Positions 47,690 to 59,599 of a stretch of DNA of 64,000 nucleotides are shown one piece after another. The position numbers and the translations under genes are program-made. The notes below the pieces were generated by a model. The model had not been told where the DNA came from and did no database searches. It saw nothing but the letters and a program-made list of their open reading frames with translations. The stretch's first letter is position 1; each line of letters begins with the position of its first letter. Source of the DNA: Icerya purchasi (Eukaryota; Arthropoda; Insecta; Hemiptera; Monophlebidae); contig CM077115.1 in NCBI GenBank assembly GCA_039619475.1, positions 136,660,172-136,724,171 on the forward strand. The letters run 5' to 3'.

Positions 47690-49700
47690 GTTAGAGGATA
47701 TAAAAAATCTCGAAGCATTTGGTTTCACGCGAAACCGAATTTAAAATTATTCGAAAATATTAAATAAATGCTTTGCAATCTCTAAAATTAGCTGAAATTA
47801 TTCAATATTATAAGGAAAAATTTTTTTTTTCATAGTCTTAAAAAATCAGTTAAAATTAAATATTTAAAATAGTTGACCAAAATTACAGTTAAATTTGAAA
47901 ACAATATAAACTGCCGACGACACAGAATTAACTTTGTGCGATCGGCCATCATTTTCAACATCCAGCGACAATGTTTAGTTTTACTGTCCGTTGGTGTGAT
48001 TTCTTGGCGCCAAAGTGATCAGTTCAACTTGCTAATCCGGATTGATAGACACGGTCATGTGCCGCAGTGTATAAATAGTATGACGGTTTTTGGTTTCGCG
48101 CAATACTACATGTTCTGTTCAGTTGTTTTTTTGTTTTTTTTTGTTTGAGTCTTTGAAGTAACTTATTTTTGAACTGTTTAATTTCGTTTAATTTGCAAAC
48201 TAGTCAGCGAAACCGAATTGTGTGACATATTACATAGGACCCCTGCATTTTGAAAGGTATGCAATATACAGAAAAAATATATCACGCTGTGATATACATA
48301 TACATTTGCCATTATTACATTATTTTGTATTTCGGGTGTTATTAACTTTTATGAATTTATTTGTTTTACATTTTCTTTATCTTATTCATTATGTTTGTAA
48401 GTAAAAAGTTTGGATTTTTTTATGCGCCTTAGGGTTTGCCCGACATGTCCAGAATTTGTCGATCATCACTCGAAAACTCAAATTCCAGTGCGGACAATGA
48501 ACTGACAGTTTTAAGTGTAATTTTCAACAATCTGCCACAGTTGTAACGTGGCTTTCTTGTTGCAATACGATCCTCCGCGTTCTTGATGCTCGTCGATATT
48601 TACTTGTCGTATTAAAATTATCGAATGTAACAATAACCGATTAGACCTTCCCGTTGGTTGTCAAAAGTACATTCGAGAAGCGTTGACGCCCTTTTAGGAG
48701 ATGTAGATTAACTTTTGATTAAAAACCCAGTTTATTAAGTCGAGTTTGCTTCTATTTTGATCTTTTTCGTTCGTCAATTTTTATTTATTTCTTGTTCCCG
48801 ATCATTCTCCTAAAACCGAACTTTCGGATTATCCGATGTATTCCTGGTTCTATTAGATAAGCTACCCTCTTTAATGCTAATTATATCCCTTTCCATTGCT
48901 TTCAGATATTCCATTGCTGCTGTCCTTTGTTTTTTCCATTTCTGACTGCCTGTTCTATCTCTTAGTTTTTCATGTTGTCGGGTCAAGGCCGCTGACACGC
49001 CCAGGATAGAGGGGGGGGGGGAAAGTCTCTTTTCAGTGATCCCTAATTACCAGCAAAATGATTCGAAAACATATGTTAATGATAATATGGGAATTCACGG
49101 TAATAACGTCGAACGTTTACAGCATGAAGCTCACAGTAGCATTTCGAAATATGATTCTCAGAAAATTATACTTCGCGTCAGGTTTATCTAGTATGTCCAT
49201 TTTTGAAATTACTGCCCCACTGATTTATTCGGAGTCATTTTCTAGTTATATTTTTAAGATATCCTCTTTATGGGTTATTTCGTTTTTTGGTGTTTTTTTT
49301 TTTTTTTTCTTTGGATATATTACAAGCATCATTTTAATTCGTTCACGTATAAAAAAGCTATGAATAACAATAAAAACGAACGGAACTAAAATTTCGGCCA
49401 AAAATGAACTGGTGCTACTGAAACCCAGGCGTTCACCAAATTGACTCACTATTATTTCGAAAAACTGCGAAAGATTTTCCGTTGATCGTTCTTAATTTAC
49501 GTGACGTGTATGGAGCGACATACTATGTGCCGTCACCCGGTATTGAACTATCTTCTAAAAAACTATACCGACTATTTTCCGAACGGATGGTGACGCATGC
49601 ATGACACGCTAATTTATGTAAACAGTTGAATGTGCTTCGAGCGATTTTTGTGTACCAACATAAAAATCGCAAAACGGAGAATGTAACAAAAAGGGTGAAG
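47519..49700. other. No gene recognised
   Basis: AT-rich DNA with a long T tract (about 47660-47687) and a G run (49010-49020). The reverse-strand 62-codon frame at 48810-48998 is charged but unidentified. A TATAAATA sits near 48071, with no supporting initiator at the usual distance. Confidence 0.4.
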
Positions 49701-49717
49701 GATTAAAAGCTGCGTAA

Positions 49718-49850
49718 GTAAAGTAAGTCCCATACCCTTCAGAGGGCGTCGGGGATTATGAAGTTAAGGTTCAAAATGTACAAAGCTCAACAACACTAAT
49801 GAGAATGGAGCAGTTCGTTTCTACTTGGGATCCGCCTTTACTTTCTACAC
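49718..49850 (+). mobile_element. SRF-133 short retroposon-like element, intact ends with 17-bp duplication
   Basis: The 133-bp body starts GTAAAGTAAGTCCCATACCC and passes through GGGGATTATGAAGTTAAGG, TACAAAGCTCAACAACAC and GATGAGAATGG or similar. It ends ACTTGGGATCCGCCTTTACT then TTCTACAC. It is flanked by a perfect 17-bp direct repeat, GATTAAAAGCTGCGTAA (49701-49717 and 49851-49867). A duplication of that length is usual for LINE-mediated (target-primed) insertion and unlike DNA transposons. There is no poly(A) tail and no clear tRNA-type A/B box, so it is not an ordinary tRNA SINE. The perfect duplication implies a fairly recent insertion. Confidence 0.85.
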
Positions 49851-49867
49851 GATTAAAAGCTGCGTAA

Positions 49868-51383
49868 AAATACTATTCAAAACGTAATGAGTTTTTATTG
49901 AAATCTTGGCACGATCTCCGAGCAGATAGTTTCCTCGCCTAGCATTAAGCAAACACAACATAGAGATGTTCTCAGTAATATCTGTTTTTGTGTATGTTAC
50001 ATGATATACTCAAAGAGCGACAAACCAATTTCGTGGAGTACAAAAATCGATTAAAATACGTTCAATCCTATTCACAGTGTATACGATATCTAGCCAATGA
50101 TTTTCTTTGAAAATTGATTGCGGAATGTTATTTAGATATATTTCTTCTCTTCCAATTTCGCAGCTGCCGCAACGTATGCGACACAACACCCGTTCAAATA
50201 ATGATACATCAAATGTATTCCTCTGTCATCATTTACCGGGAAAGAACGGGCCAACGAGATAGGAAAAACAAAAAGTAAAAGATTCGCGATTTTTCAAAAA
50301 ATAATCCTTTTCCAACTCCGAACTTAATAAATTGTATAAAATATAAGGGAGACCGAAGAAAAATATTTTAGCTGTAATATGAATAATTGTAAGTACTAAG
50401 TGAATGAGCAACACAAAGCTAAAGTTAAAAAAAAACAATAAAAAATTATAAACGGAATAACAAACATCCTTAAGAATAAACATTTAAGTTGAATGTATTC
50501 TAGAACCGTTTGAAACTGAATAATTGAACTCGCTCGTATAACGAAATGCGAAATAAGACGCAACTCTACACCGCTTCAAGTTCTTCTTCCGAGTGTATAT
50601 TTTATGAGTCTTCAATGCGGAGTTATTTTGCTAGACCAGCCGACTTAACGACGAAAAGACAGCTCTAGCCAATGGTGGTAACAATATAAACGTGTATTCT
50701 AAAAATTTCGCAACACTAAAAATCTAAAAATTCGCTATCTAATATGCATCTAAATTCCGAACACGTGTCAATTGTTTTTTGATATTCAAACTCTCGAATT
50801 CTCGTGTTTATAGTTTCCCGTAAACGTGTCTAGTAGTTGTAGTTAAAAAAAAAAAAACCTAAATTATAACCAGGATGCAACAGATATATTAATGAAATTT
50901 ATTTTGAAATTTATAAAACGTTCCCAGTTCGCTTAAGGTGTGAATTTGCATATTACAGCACTTCATCTCGAGTCGTGTCCTTTTCCGTTTAACTGCTTAA
51001 TGAATTAAAATTATCGTCAAGAACAATCACTGACTGAACATTTTTTAAATGAGCAGATGATAAGACGCAATAGTTCAATAGCAGATTATTATTTTTCATC
51101 GGCAAATTTCAGTGATTAAATTATGCAAATCATTACGTAATGTTCGATCTGACCGATTTCATTTATTAGCCAATTATTCGGCTAATTAAATATACAGTTA
51201 AACCCTTCTTTTTTTCATTTTTTCCCTTTTTTTTTTTCAGCCGGCTAATTTAAACATTAACAGTTTTAGTGTTGCAACCCAAATTCCTATCTGTGCTTTT
51301 TGTCTCCTTCGGTTTTTTTTTTCGTATTTCAATGACACGAAATAAAAATTATACTCCTACGTTCCAAAAATCGAATTTTTTTT

Positions 51384-51418
<35 letters not shown>

Positions 51419-53553
51419 GGTCGTCAACAAAGACATTGGCCCAAGAACAGTGGAACAGAGGGGTAAGAGGAGACTCAGATCCTTACACGATCAGAGATAG
51501 CCGACAGAAAGAAATCAAAAGCTAGAATAACAGAAGGGGAAGGAAGCGAAAGAGTGAATGAAGTATGGAGTGAGCATTTATAAAAAGAAGGAATAAAAAG
51601 AGAAGCTCTTCAATTGCATTTTAATATAATTTCATCGTGTTTTCTTAGCATAGGGCGTTTTCGAAAATTACATTTCTTTTCGATAAAAAAGAAAAAAAAG
51701 TACATACACAAATTCTAAACACTTCGTCAGCCATTCTAGAAATACGAATTGGCATGTATATCTAAAAAAGATCAACAATTTTTATTACGTCATTCCTATT
51801 ATTTTTTCGTTTTTTGGGGGGGGGGGATGAAGTTTCTTATCGCAGGTTGCAGCGACCAGAGCAAAGCAAAACGAAAAAAAAGTAAAAAAATCGAGCGTTA
51901 AAAATCGATTATTTAAAATCTAAAAATTGAGCGTTATGATGTCCGATCGTTACGAAAAACAGGTATACGTCATAGGTATAGAAAAGAGAAGGGGGGGGGG
52001 GATAGAAGTAACTGGCCATTTTGAAATTTTATTATTAATTATTTAATTACATCGATTTCTTAAACGTTGACGAATTATCTTACATGTTCTGACAATGGCG
52101 AAGTAGAAATATAGCGTAGTTTGTCTTTTAACCTGTTTTATTTTATCGCATACTTTATCAGTGACTTTATAGCTAATATCTACCGAAAAGCGAAAAGAAC
52201 TTCCTTCGTACCGTTTGTGTCCCTAGACACCACTTTTCTTCTTTTTTTTTAGGCTTAAGGATCTGAGAGGAGGGGCGAGGGATAACAATTTTTAAAGCTG
52301 ATTACCTAATATATAGGCACAATTGCACTGTTATATATGACGTCACTTTCGCCGAAACAACAAGAAATCGCGTCATTTTCCTCTGTTGGCTCACAGGACA
52401 CGTGCAGAAAGGATGGTCTCCAGGGGGATACTTAAAAACGGGCTGGATTTTTATGCTCTGTTCGTTTGGTGCGCTATCGTCAGAAAAGGAGAATGTGTTT
52501 TCGAAAAAAATTCAAATTTTTCACTAACACGTGTAAAAAATGTTCTCAATAAAAACGACCGTAACATCCTTAACATTTTGCAATTTTTAATTGCCGATTT
52601 ATACAGTTGCACTAACTGTGTGCTATTGTCAATTAACTAATAGGATAAAATAAAATAAATAATTACGAATAACGAAGACATAAAAACTGAACATTCAAAC
52701 TGAAAATTGGACGGCTCTTTTGGTGAAGTCTCGCGAAATTCGTTTTTAATATTAGTACGAGTGGAATACCTAGTGCCGGCCTTTTAGGGGAGCCGCGATC
52801 CTATTTGAACCACAAAGCTCTCCAATTTTTTAATATTTTCTTTCAGTCCTCGAATTTTTTCTAACGATTATTTTTCTTACACGGGAACTTTTTTGCTAGC
52901 GATCAACATTCACGCGCGCGAAGTTTGGAATAAAAAATTTTAAATTGTTAACGAATTCATGGGGGGACTTTAATATACCTTTGCAAATGTTGACCGACTG
53001 CGTAATTTTTGGAAGCGCGTACGAACTTTAACCGGCGCAATTTTTACTTACCCATTTCGATTTATTTTTTTTTTTTTTAGGATTTAGTTTCATGTCCGCA
53101 TTATGAGATTAGTCGGGTTCATTTATGGAACGCAGGATTACTTTTGAAAATTCATTTTCTTTTTGGCTTTACACATAAATACTACCGATTTCCGTTTTTT
53201 TTTTTTTGTTTTTTTTTGCTGCAATATCGCTATGTAAACAAGAAAATCACGAAGGCTATTAAATTATTCGTTGGTTTTTAAAAAAAATCAGGATTTAACA
53301 GTAGTCGATGATTTTATTTTTAAACTGCAGTTGTCGTCTTTGTCGCTTCTTCATTGCAGGAGATTGCTTACATCCTTCTTCATCTATATCCAGCGGTTTC
53401 TATCGTCTTTGATGTCTTTCAGGGTCTTGCGAAGTGAATTGGCCGACTGATTTGTTGTCACTAAATCCAATCTTCTTCTTGCTCATGCTGTTTTTTCTTG
53501 AATTCTTCCTTGTATCACCGGCATGAAAATACCATCTTCTCGGATTTTATGTG

Positions 53554-53556
<3 letters not shown>
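49868..53556. other. No gene recognised
   Basis: AT-rich DNA with a very long T-rich tract (51376-51415), G runs near 51815-51827 and 51991-52001, and T tracts at 53065-53079 and 53197-53217. Short frames only, none recognised. Confidence 0.4.
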
Positions 53557-53604
<48 letters not shown>

Positions 53605-53632
53605 GTGTGTGTGTATATATATATATATATAT
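53557..53632. repeat. (TA)n(TG)n(TA)n microsatellite
   Basis: A TA run, then TGTGTG with one GG interruption, then TA again. It produces spurious Tyr-Ile repeat frames. Confidence 0.95.
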
Positions 53633-54273
53633 CGTTTTTCTGTTTTTAATATCATCTACCGTGACTTTCCCTTCTTCTTATTTCGGTGTTTTCAGTTATT
53701 GCTCCTAACTGACTGTGTTTCATCTGTTATTCGTTTAAAATTTTCATTAATAAGTTTAATCGTAGAGAAAAATTAATATTTATTACGCATTAAAGGGGAA
53801 AAAAGTTTTCAAATATTTTGCAAATTTTTGTCGATAAACCTTTTTTTCAAAGTTTTATTATGCTCGTATCGCTATTGCTTCTTTTAATAGTCCCGCTTTA
53901 ATCCTCATTAATGCTAAGGATAACGATAAAATAATTCCAATTTTTTATCTTAAATTTGATCAAACAAAATAGCTCGTTAGCTCCTCTGTGTACGTATCAG
54001 GATTACACTATGCGAATTGTATTACCAATAATAGCAGTTGTAACGAGCGGAGCTTTTCAAAACTGAAGTTGAATAAAACTTACTTCTCAACCTTCTAGCC
54101 TACAAGTTCCTTTCTATAGAAAATGATACTGCTGAAAAAGTCTTGATTTCACTACCTAAATCAAGGGAAGTTTGCTGACAGAAAAGGTCGAAAAGTTAAT
54201 TTCGGCCGTTTTTAGTTAACTATTTTTATTTAAATTCACAACGTGCTTTATTCATAAACAAGTATAGAATTGC

Positions 54274-54356
54274 GAAGTCCATAATGTGCTAAGCTCAACA
54301 ACATCGATGAGAATAGAAAAAGGCTGGTCCGGTTTTCTCAGACGCCTTTGCTTTCT
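54274..54356 (+). repeat. SRF-133 repeat, 5'-truncated copy
   Basis: It begins at GAAGTCCATAATGTGCTAAG and continues CTCAACAACATCGATGAGAA, then ends GACGCCTTTGCTTTCT. It matches the last two thirds of 49718-49850. The 5' truncation is what target-primed reverse transcription often leaves. Confidence 0.75.
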
Positions 54357-55779
54357 CTGTTATAAGGATTACGAAAAAATCTAACCAGGCCGACTTTAAG
54401 ATTTTCCTCTTCTGTGATTGCGAAATCAACTCGTGTATGTATCATGCAGCAGAAGTATCCTGGCAAACTGAATCGCTTCTTACTTCCTTCTGCCGCGTCC
54501 TTTGATACCTAAACTGCAAAAAAACCAGAATAGTTTACGTGCGAGAAAATTTGAGACTGTTTCTAGCTGGTTTCTTTGATCTCTTGAAATATGGCGACGT
54601 ACACATTTCGTATACGAAGAAAGGAGCTACGATAGAGAATTTCGATACTTTTTCAACAATTAAAAGCTGCATCTCTGTACACAGGTGCATGCGCATCTCT
54701 AAAACCGTGGCGATGAAATGCGTGTTCTAATTGAATTTATTTAGAGTATTCTTAAAAATTTCTGACTAAAGCCTCGGACAAATTATTTGAATCGTTGGTT
54801 TGTAAAATAATTCAATCGACTAATCCGCTTTTTTATTTTTTCAGTTACTTACTAGTACGAGTATATTGTAAAAAAAAAAAAAAGGAGAAAAAAGGAGAAA
54901 ACATCTAAAAAGAATTCACTCACACTGCCTGCGAAAACGCGGAAGATTTGTCGTGCTTTCTCTTGAACATTTCGGATAAAGTGTTTTAGTATTGAACAGA
55001 GAGTTCCCATCGTCCCCCGTCGCCGTCAGCCGGTCTCGTTTAATTCAGTTGCACTACGGAGAGCCGTCTCTCAACATTAGCCGACGTCAACTGATTACTG
55101 GAACGGAGTGTCATCGGCTTGTTTCATAGTCGCTTAAGAGGCTTCGACGTTGAAGAAAACGAGGCTTTTTGCAGCAGAACTACTCCCGATTATGAACAGT
55201 TCAAAGATGTTTTCAGTTGTTAAGAGGGCCCCTCTAGACTCTGCTCAAAAGAAAAGATCGCTCGTTCTTTCTTCATCGTTTTGCTTTTTTTCTCTCACTT
55301 CCAGCAATTTATAGCAGCGCAGGTCTAGCGTGCCGCAAAAATTTGATGGATTCTCAGTAACATCTCGCGTTTGCATCTTCCCATCTAAATGAAATCCCGT
55401 CATCGCTTTCATCTTTTGCTGTAAACCTCATCCTCTCACCATCGCTCTACTCTCTCTTTACTCATTCACAAAGTCTCCGCCAATAACACGTCTACGTTAA
55501 CTCTTCTCCCGAGAATCGCTTCTTTCCTTAATCTGCTCGTACAAATATCGACTAACGTATGCTTGATTGTAACAATCGGAAGCAACATTTCCCTTATAGT
55601 CTGGACAAAAATGAATAATAATAACGAAGAGGAGGCAGCTTTAATGTTAACAACAATGAAAAAATAAAAACAACCGCTTACATGTACACTGTGTTTCGAT
55701 GAATTTTATTTTTACGATATGGCGAGAAAACCTCTTGTAGGTTTATTGAACAATCTAATTTGATCATATTTATATATGT
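54357..55779. other. No gene recognised
   Basis: About 54960-55560 is less AT-rich, rich in CpG and unique-looking. It contains an ATG at 55192 with a short frame that I cannot assign. It could be exonic or regulatory, but nothing in the sequence shows it. Confidence 0.35.
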
Positions 55780-57006
55780 AATATGTATATATATATAAAC
55801 TCGATCCTTCGGGCCTCGGAATGGGGCAAGCCCCCTTCACCCCCAGGTCGAGTTCTTCTATAATTCTTAAACTTTATCATTGGCTATGCCGTTCGACAAA
55901 AAAAAAAAAAAAAAAAAAAGATCTTTATTTACAACAACGATACAATATAATCGAATCACATTTATTGAACATATTCGAAGTTGTATTAGGGCAATCCGGA
56001 CCTGGACAAACCATTTTATCAGTTCTAAAAAACTAGTCTCTTATATATGCGACAAATTTAGTGACAAAACACTTTTCCTGATGACCCGTGCTGTACAAAT
56101 ATATTACCCTGGTAGTAGTTTTAGTTTTTGAGATACTTTAGTCCAAATTTTACCTTTCAATTGACGTAATCAAATAAATATTTTGTGAATGCTGCTATCC
56201 TTATGAAAAATTCACGAAGCAAAACAATTACAAATCCGAAGGCTGGGGTCGCGAAGCGGCCAGTCAGTCCAATCTCATCGACGAGACATTTTCCATTCGA
56301 AGTTGTAGAAGGGCAATCTGCACCTAGACAAACCATTTTATCACGTTACCTTTTCTCGTTACTTTTTTTCGTTACATATTTCGTTACATAAAATTGTGAT
56401 TGCAACAAATTTCGTGACAGGACACTTTTCCTGATGAGTTCCAATTTTCACCGGCAGGGGCTGTAGTAGCGCTAATATCGCATTAAAACCATTTATCAGT
56501 TTTCGTGACAGGACACTTTTCTCGATGAGTTCCAATTTTCACCACCAGGGGATGTAGGAGCGCTAATATCGCATTAAATCTTAAAATAGGACAAATTTTT
56601 TTGGGACAAATTTCGTGACAGGACATTTTCCTGATGACCCCTGGCGTAAAAATGGCATAACCATTAATATAAAACTCGCCCCTTCGGACCTCGGAATGGG
56701 GCAAGCCCCCTCACCAGCAGGTCTAGTTCTTCTATAATTCTTACGGAAGAGTAAACTTTTTCATCGGCTATTCGACAGAAAAAAGTCTTTCAATTCCAAT
56801 TTACACCACCAGGGGATGTAGAAGCGCTAATATCGCATTAGAACCATTTTATTAGTTTTCATGACAGGACACTTTTCCTGAGAAGTTCCAATTTTCACCA
56901 CCAGGGAATTTAGGAGCGCTAATATCGCATTAAAGTCTTATATATGGGACAAATTTCGTGGCAGGACACTTTTCCTGATGACCCTCGGCTTAAAAATGCC
57001 ATAGGC

Positions 57007-57064
<58 letters not shown>

Positions 57065-57310
57065 TCTGTCCTTCAGGCCTCGTAATGGGGCAAACCCTCT
57101 TGACCTGTAATCTGTTTTCTTCTAAAATTCTTTAAGAAAAATATTTTTCAATTAACGTTATTCCCAACCGTCTTTTATTTTAAAAAAATCTTGGCAATTG
57201 TATAGCACTTAACCTTTGTTATCTTATACAAAATAACGGGAAATAATTATGGTACAAAAAATGTAGTGTACCCCAGGCTAAGAATGACGTAGTCCATAAC
57301 ATATGTACAT
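55780..57310 (+). repeat. Hairpin-bearing TA-flanked repeat family, cluster 2
   Basis: Head modules lie at 55797, 56673 and 57061 (ACTCG, then CCTTCGG or CCTTCAGG, CCTCG, ATGGGGCAAGCCCC). Tail modules carrying GTGACAGGACACTTTTCCTG or close variants occur near 56060, 56410, 56510, 56610, 56860 and 56950. Three of these continue into TTCCAATTTTCACC and AGCGCTAATATCGCATTA (about 56435-56490, 56527-56578 and 56885-56936). The variant tail hairpin ATGCC-ATA-GGCAT (56996-57008) precedes a pure TA tract (57010-57062). About 56101-56345 matches 37778-38040 of cluster 1. No coding capacity was found. Confidence 0.8.
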
Positions 57311-57652
57311 ATATGTATATACACATATACATATATATATCCCCCCTGGGGGTACTTTGGTACAACTAGGGACCCGAAGTTCAGGGGAACGGGCGCGTCC
57401 ACATGCGGCGGATAGTAGAGTGACCATCAGATATGATGGTTAGCTGCGAATAAGTTTCGTAAGAAATAAATAAACAGTCGCGGACCATGAGCGGCTATTG
57501 GTGGAAAGTCTCAAGTAGACGGTTCCAATAGTGGCAGGACAATGAGTTGTGAGGGCGTGAAGGGGCATCCTGAGAAGCTGCTTGATAAAACTCTACATAA
57601 GTTTGTCAACCAACTCATCTTCGGACACGCGGAGACCGCATCATAAGTCTCC

Positions 57653-57706
57653 GTTGCTACCTTCTCGGTAGCAAACTGCTACCTTCTCGGTAGCAAACTG
57701 CTACCT
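57653..57706. repeat. 22-bp tandem repeat forming hairpins
   Basis: GCTACCTTCTCGGTAGCAAA plus CT is repeated twice, followed by a third partial start (GCTACCTTG). Each unit contains GCTACC-TTCTC-GGTAGC, a six-pair stem with a five-base loop. Confidence 0.9.
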
Positions 57707-57874
57707 TGTAGTTTGAGTTTTTACTCAAAGGCTAGGGTGTCACCCCGAAATAGTGGCCACTTTCTTGTCCTTCCTCTGCTTAATTCTCAACTCCAGTCTC
57801 CTGTTATTTCCATTTACCCTTAAACCTTTGTCTGGCTCAGTTGTCGCGGGACTTTCCGTGCCACTGTTCGAGTC

Positions 57875-58198
57875 TTGCAAAGCTGGGTAACGGGGGGAAT
57901 CAACTGCGCTCTGATTCCCTCATTCTCTCTACTATTACTAAATTTTCTTATTTTTCCCTTTGCGCATAAATTACGTTCTATATTCTATATACTCGTCCTC
58001 TCCTTCTTCTTTTCTCTTTCCTTTTATTTCCTTCTTATTCTTTTTCCTTTCTCAAGAGTCCCACAGCGACAAGATGAAAGTGGTAGTAGCAGGTTTAGTG
58101 CTTATTTGAGCAGAGCCATCACTTCCGTCTGCAACATTTGTGGAATGATCTGCGATGCTAGGATTGGCTTAATAAGCCATTTAAGGACTCATCAATAA
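57875..58198 (+). pseudogene. LINE-type C-terminal C2H2 zinc finger (short ORF)
   Basis: The 107-codon frame is only meaningful at its end. After a Phe/Leu-rich stretch from pyrimidine-rich DNA, residues about 85-107 read SVCNICGMICDARIGLISHL then RTHQ, a C-x2-C-x12-H-x3-H zinc finger directly before the stop. A single finger with an RIGL-x-SH core is, as I recall, found at the very end of some LINE ORF2 proteins. The ATG at 57875 is probably not biologically meaningful. An alternative is the last exon of a host zinc-finger gene, less likely given the simple-repeat tail that follows. Confidence 0.55.
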
Positions 58199-58262
58199 AG
58201 GACGGGAATCCATACTAGGAATCGAGGGGATATCATCGTCATCATCACATATAATGTAAATT

Positions 58263-58413
58263 ATTATTTTTTTTGGCGCTTCAATTTTAGACATTAATCT
58301 AGCGCATGTGAAATTTTTAGAAGTTTCAGTGTGCCACGGTGGAATTCGAATCCAGTTCTACCCGAACGAAACACTAGTGCCTAAGCAACCATGTCACGGT
58401 AGCTGGTTAACTT
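58263..58413 (-). mobile_element. tRNA-derived SINE with target-site duplication
   Basis: On the reverse strand the head reads ACATGGTTGCTTAGGCACTA (A-box-like), then about 30 bases further GGATTCGAATTCC (B-box-like, consensus GGTTCGANTCC). A short body and an A-rich 3' end (AAAAAAAATAATA) follow. ATGTAAATT on the forward strand flanks both sides (58254-58262 and 58414-58422). About 150 bp fits a simple tRNA SINE. No family name is assigned. It landed immediately after the tail of the LINE-like element at 57345-58252. Confidence 0.8.
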
Positions 58414-58422
58414 ATGTAAATT

Positions 58423-59599
58423 GATGCTGATCGTATTAAAATTGATTATGTTATTTCATTTTCGGTGTTTGTATAAAATTCATATTTTAAAATTCAGTAA
58501 AGGCATTTAAAATCGATTTGTAATATTATTTTTAGATGATGATGTTAAAGAAACCTTTTATTTAAATAATATTCAAGAATGACAGTTTAGGTTGTTAAAA
58601 CTTAAGGATCCTATTGTCCGCAGAGAATGAAAAGAAAAAAAAAACAAAACGAAAGCACCACTCCTCAAAGCGGTCACCGTGTCTTTCATGCCGGGCCCAC
58701 AAAAATTCACCAACTTGACTATGAATATTAATAAGGGTTAAAAAAACACAAAAATCAAATTAAGATGACTCGATTTGAAAAAGAAATATTATTTTATTCG
58801 TGTGGCGTGACTGAAATGAGAGAAAAGCGAATAAATTTATATACGAAAAATTTTACGATTGTTAGAGCTTAAAATACGGCATACTTGACGCGTGCATTCA
58901 AAACGATAAACTGTCAATATTGACCGCCGAACACAAAGCCAAACCGATAATTTTAAATCTCTTTCTCCTTCCAAAGAAACGATTAATTCGCTCAATTTAC
59001 TCTATCCGGCCGGTACGGAATTTTACATATCTTTCTCTCAGTTCACTGCCACTTGCCTAAATCGTTACGAAACAACAGATAATAGATGTACCGAAATCGC
59101 ATCAGGGTTTAATTACAAATGTGATTGAATAAATTAATACTAAGAATAATTTTATTAACGATAAATCATTTTTTAAATCCTTTATAAAATTCTAAAATAC
59201 GAATTTTTGTAACGCGAAAACAATGTAAATATTGAAAATTAATGGTCATTAAATAAAAAAATTAACAAATTTATATGCACATATACATATATACAAATAT
59301 ATAAAGTATAACGAAAATACACGTAGAAATATAAACAAATTACATAAATCCTTAACTGGGCTATTATGCGCATTATTGGTATTATACGAAAGCATGTAGA
59401 TAGTATATTAATATAACGGAGCGTATCGCGCGTATGTGTTAATGTGTGTGTCCATTAACCAAGTTACTCTGCCCAAAAATATTTAGAAAAAAAAAAAATT
59501 AATTAAAGCATGATTTTATTAGGATCGACGGGATCAACATGAGTAGAGCGAAGTTCTAAATGTATACAAGAAGAGTTCTCCAAGTACAGAACGATGTTG
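58423..59599. other. No gene recognised
   Basis: AT-rich spacer without recognised repeats or coding similarity. Confidence 0.4.

Larger units (their letters stand above)
57345..58252 (+). mobile_element. Internally deleted LINE-like retroposon with C2H2 tail
   Basis: A visibly GC-richer block starts near CCCCCCTGGGGGTACTTTGG (57351). It includes two hairpin-forming tandem units at about 57650-57712 and a pyrimidine-rich middle. It ends with a short reading frame, a stop, and an ATC-repeat tail (ATCATCGTCATCATCAC, about 58232-58248). The C-terminal zinc finger followed by a simple-repeat tail fits the 3' end of a LINE. The 5' part reads like a LINE 5' UTR, but that is inference. No RT lies between, so it would be a deletion derivative moved by a full-length partner. 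Confidence 0.5.

Noticed and set aside
48071..48125. TATAAATA with a downstream TCAGT as a promoter
   Set aside because: The spacing is about 50 bases rather than about 30, and no transcript or coding region follows.
57827..58198. Host zinc-finger gene ending at 58198
   Set aside because: Only one finger is present, preceded by non-coding-like pyrimidine-rich sequence and followed by a simple-repeat tail, which fits a LINE 3' end better.
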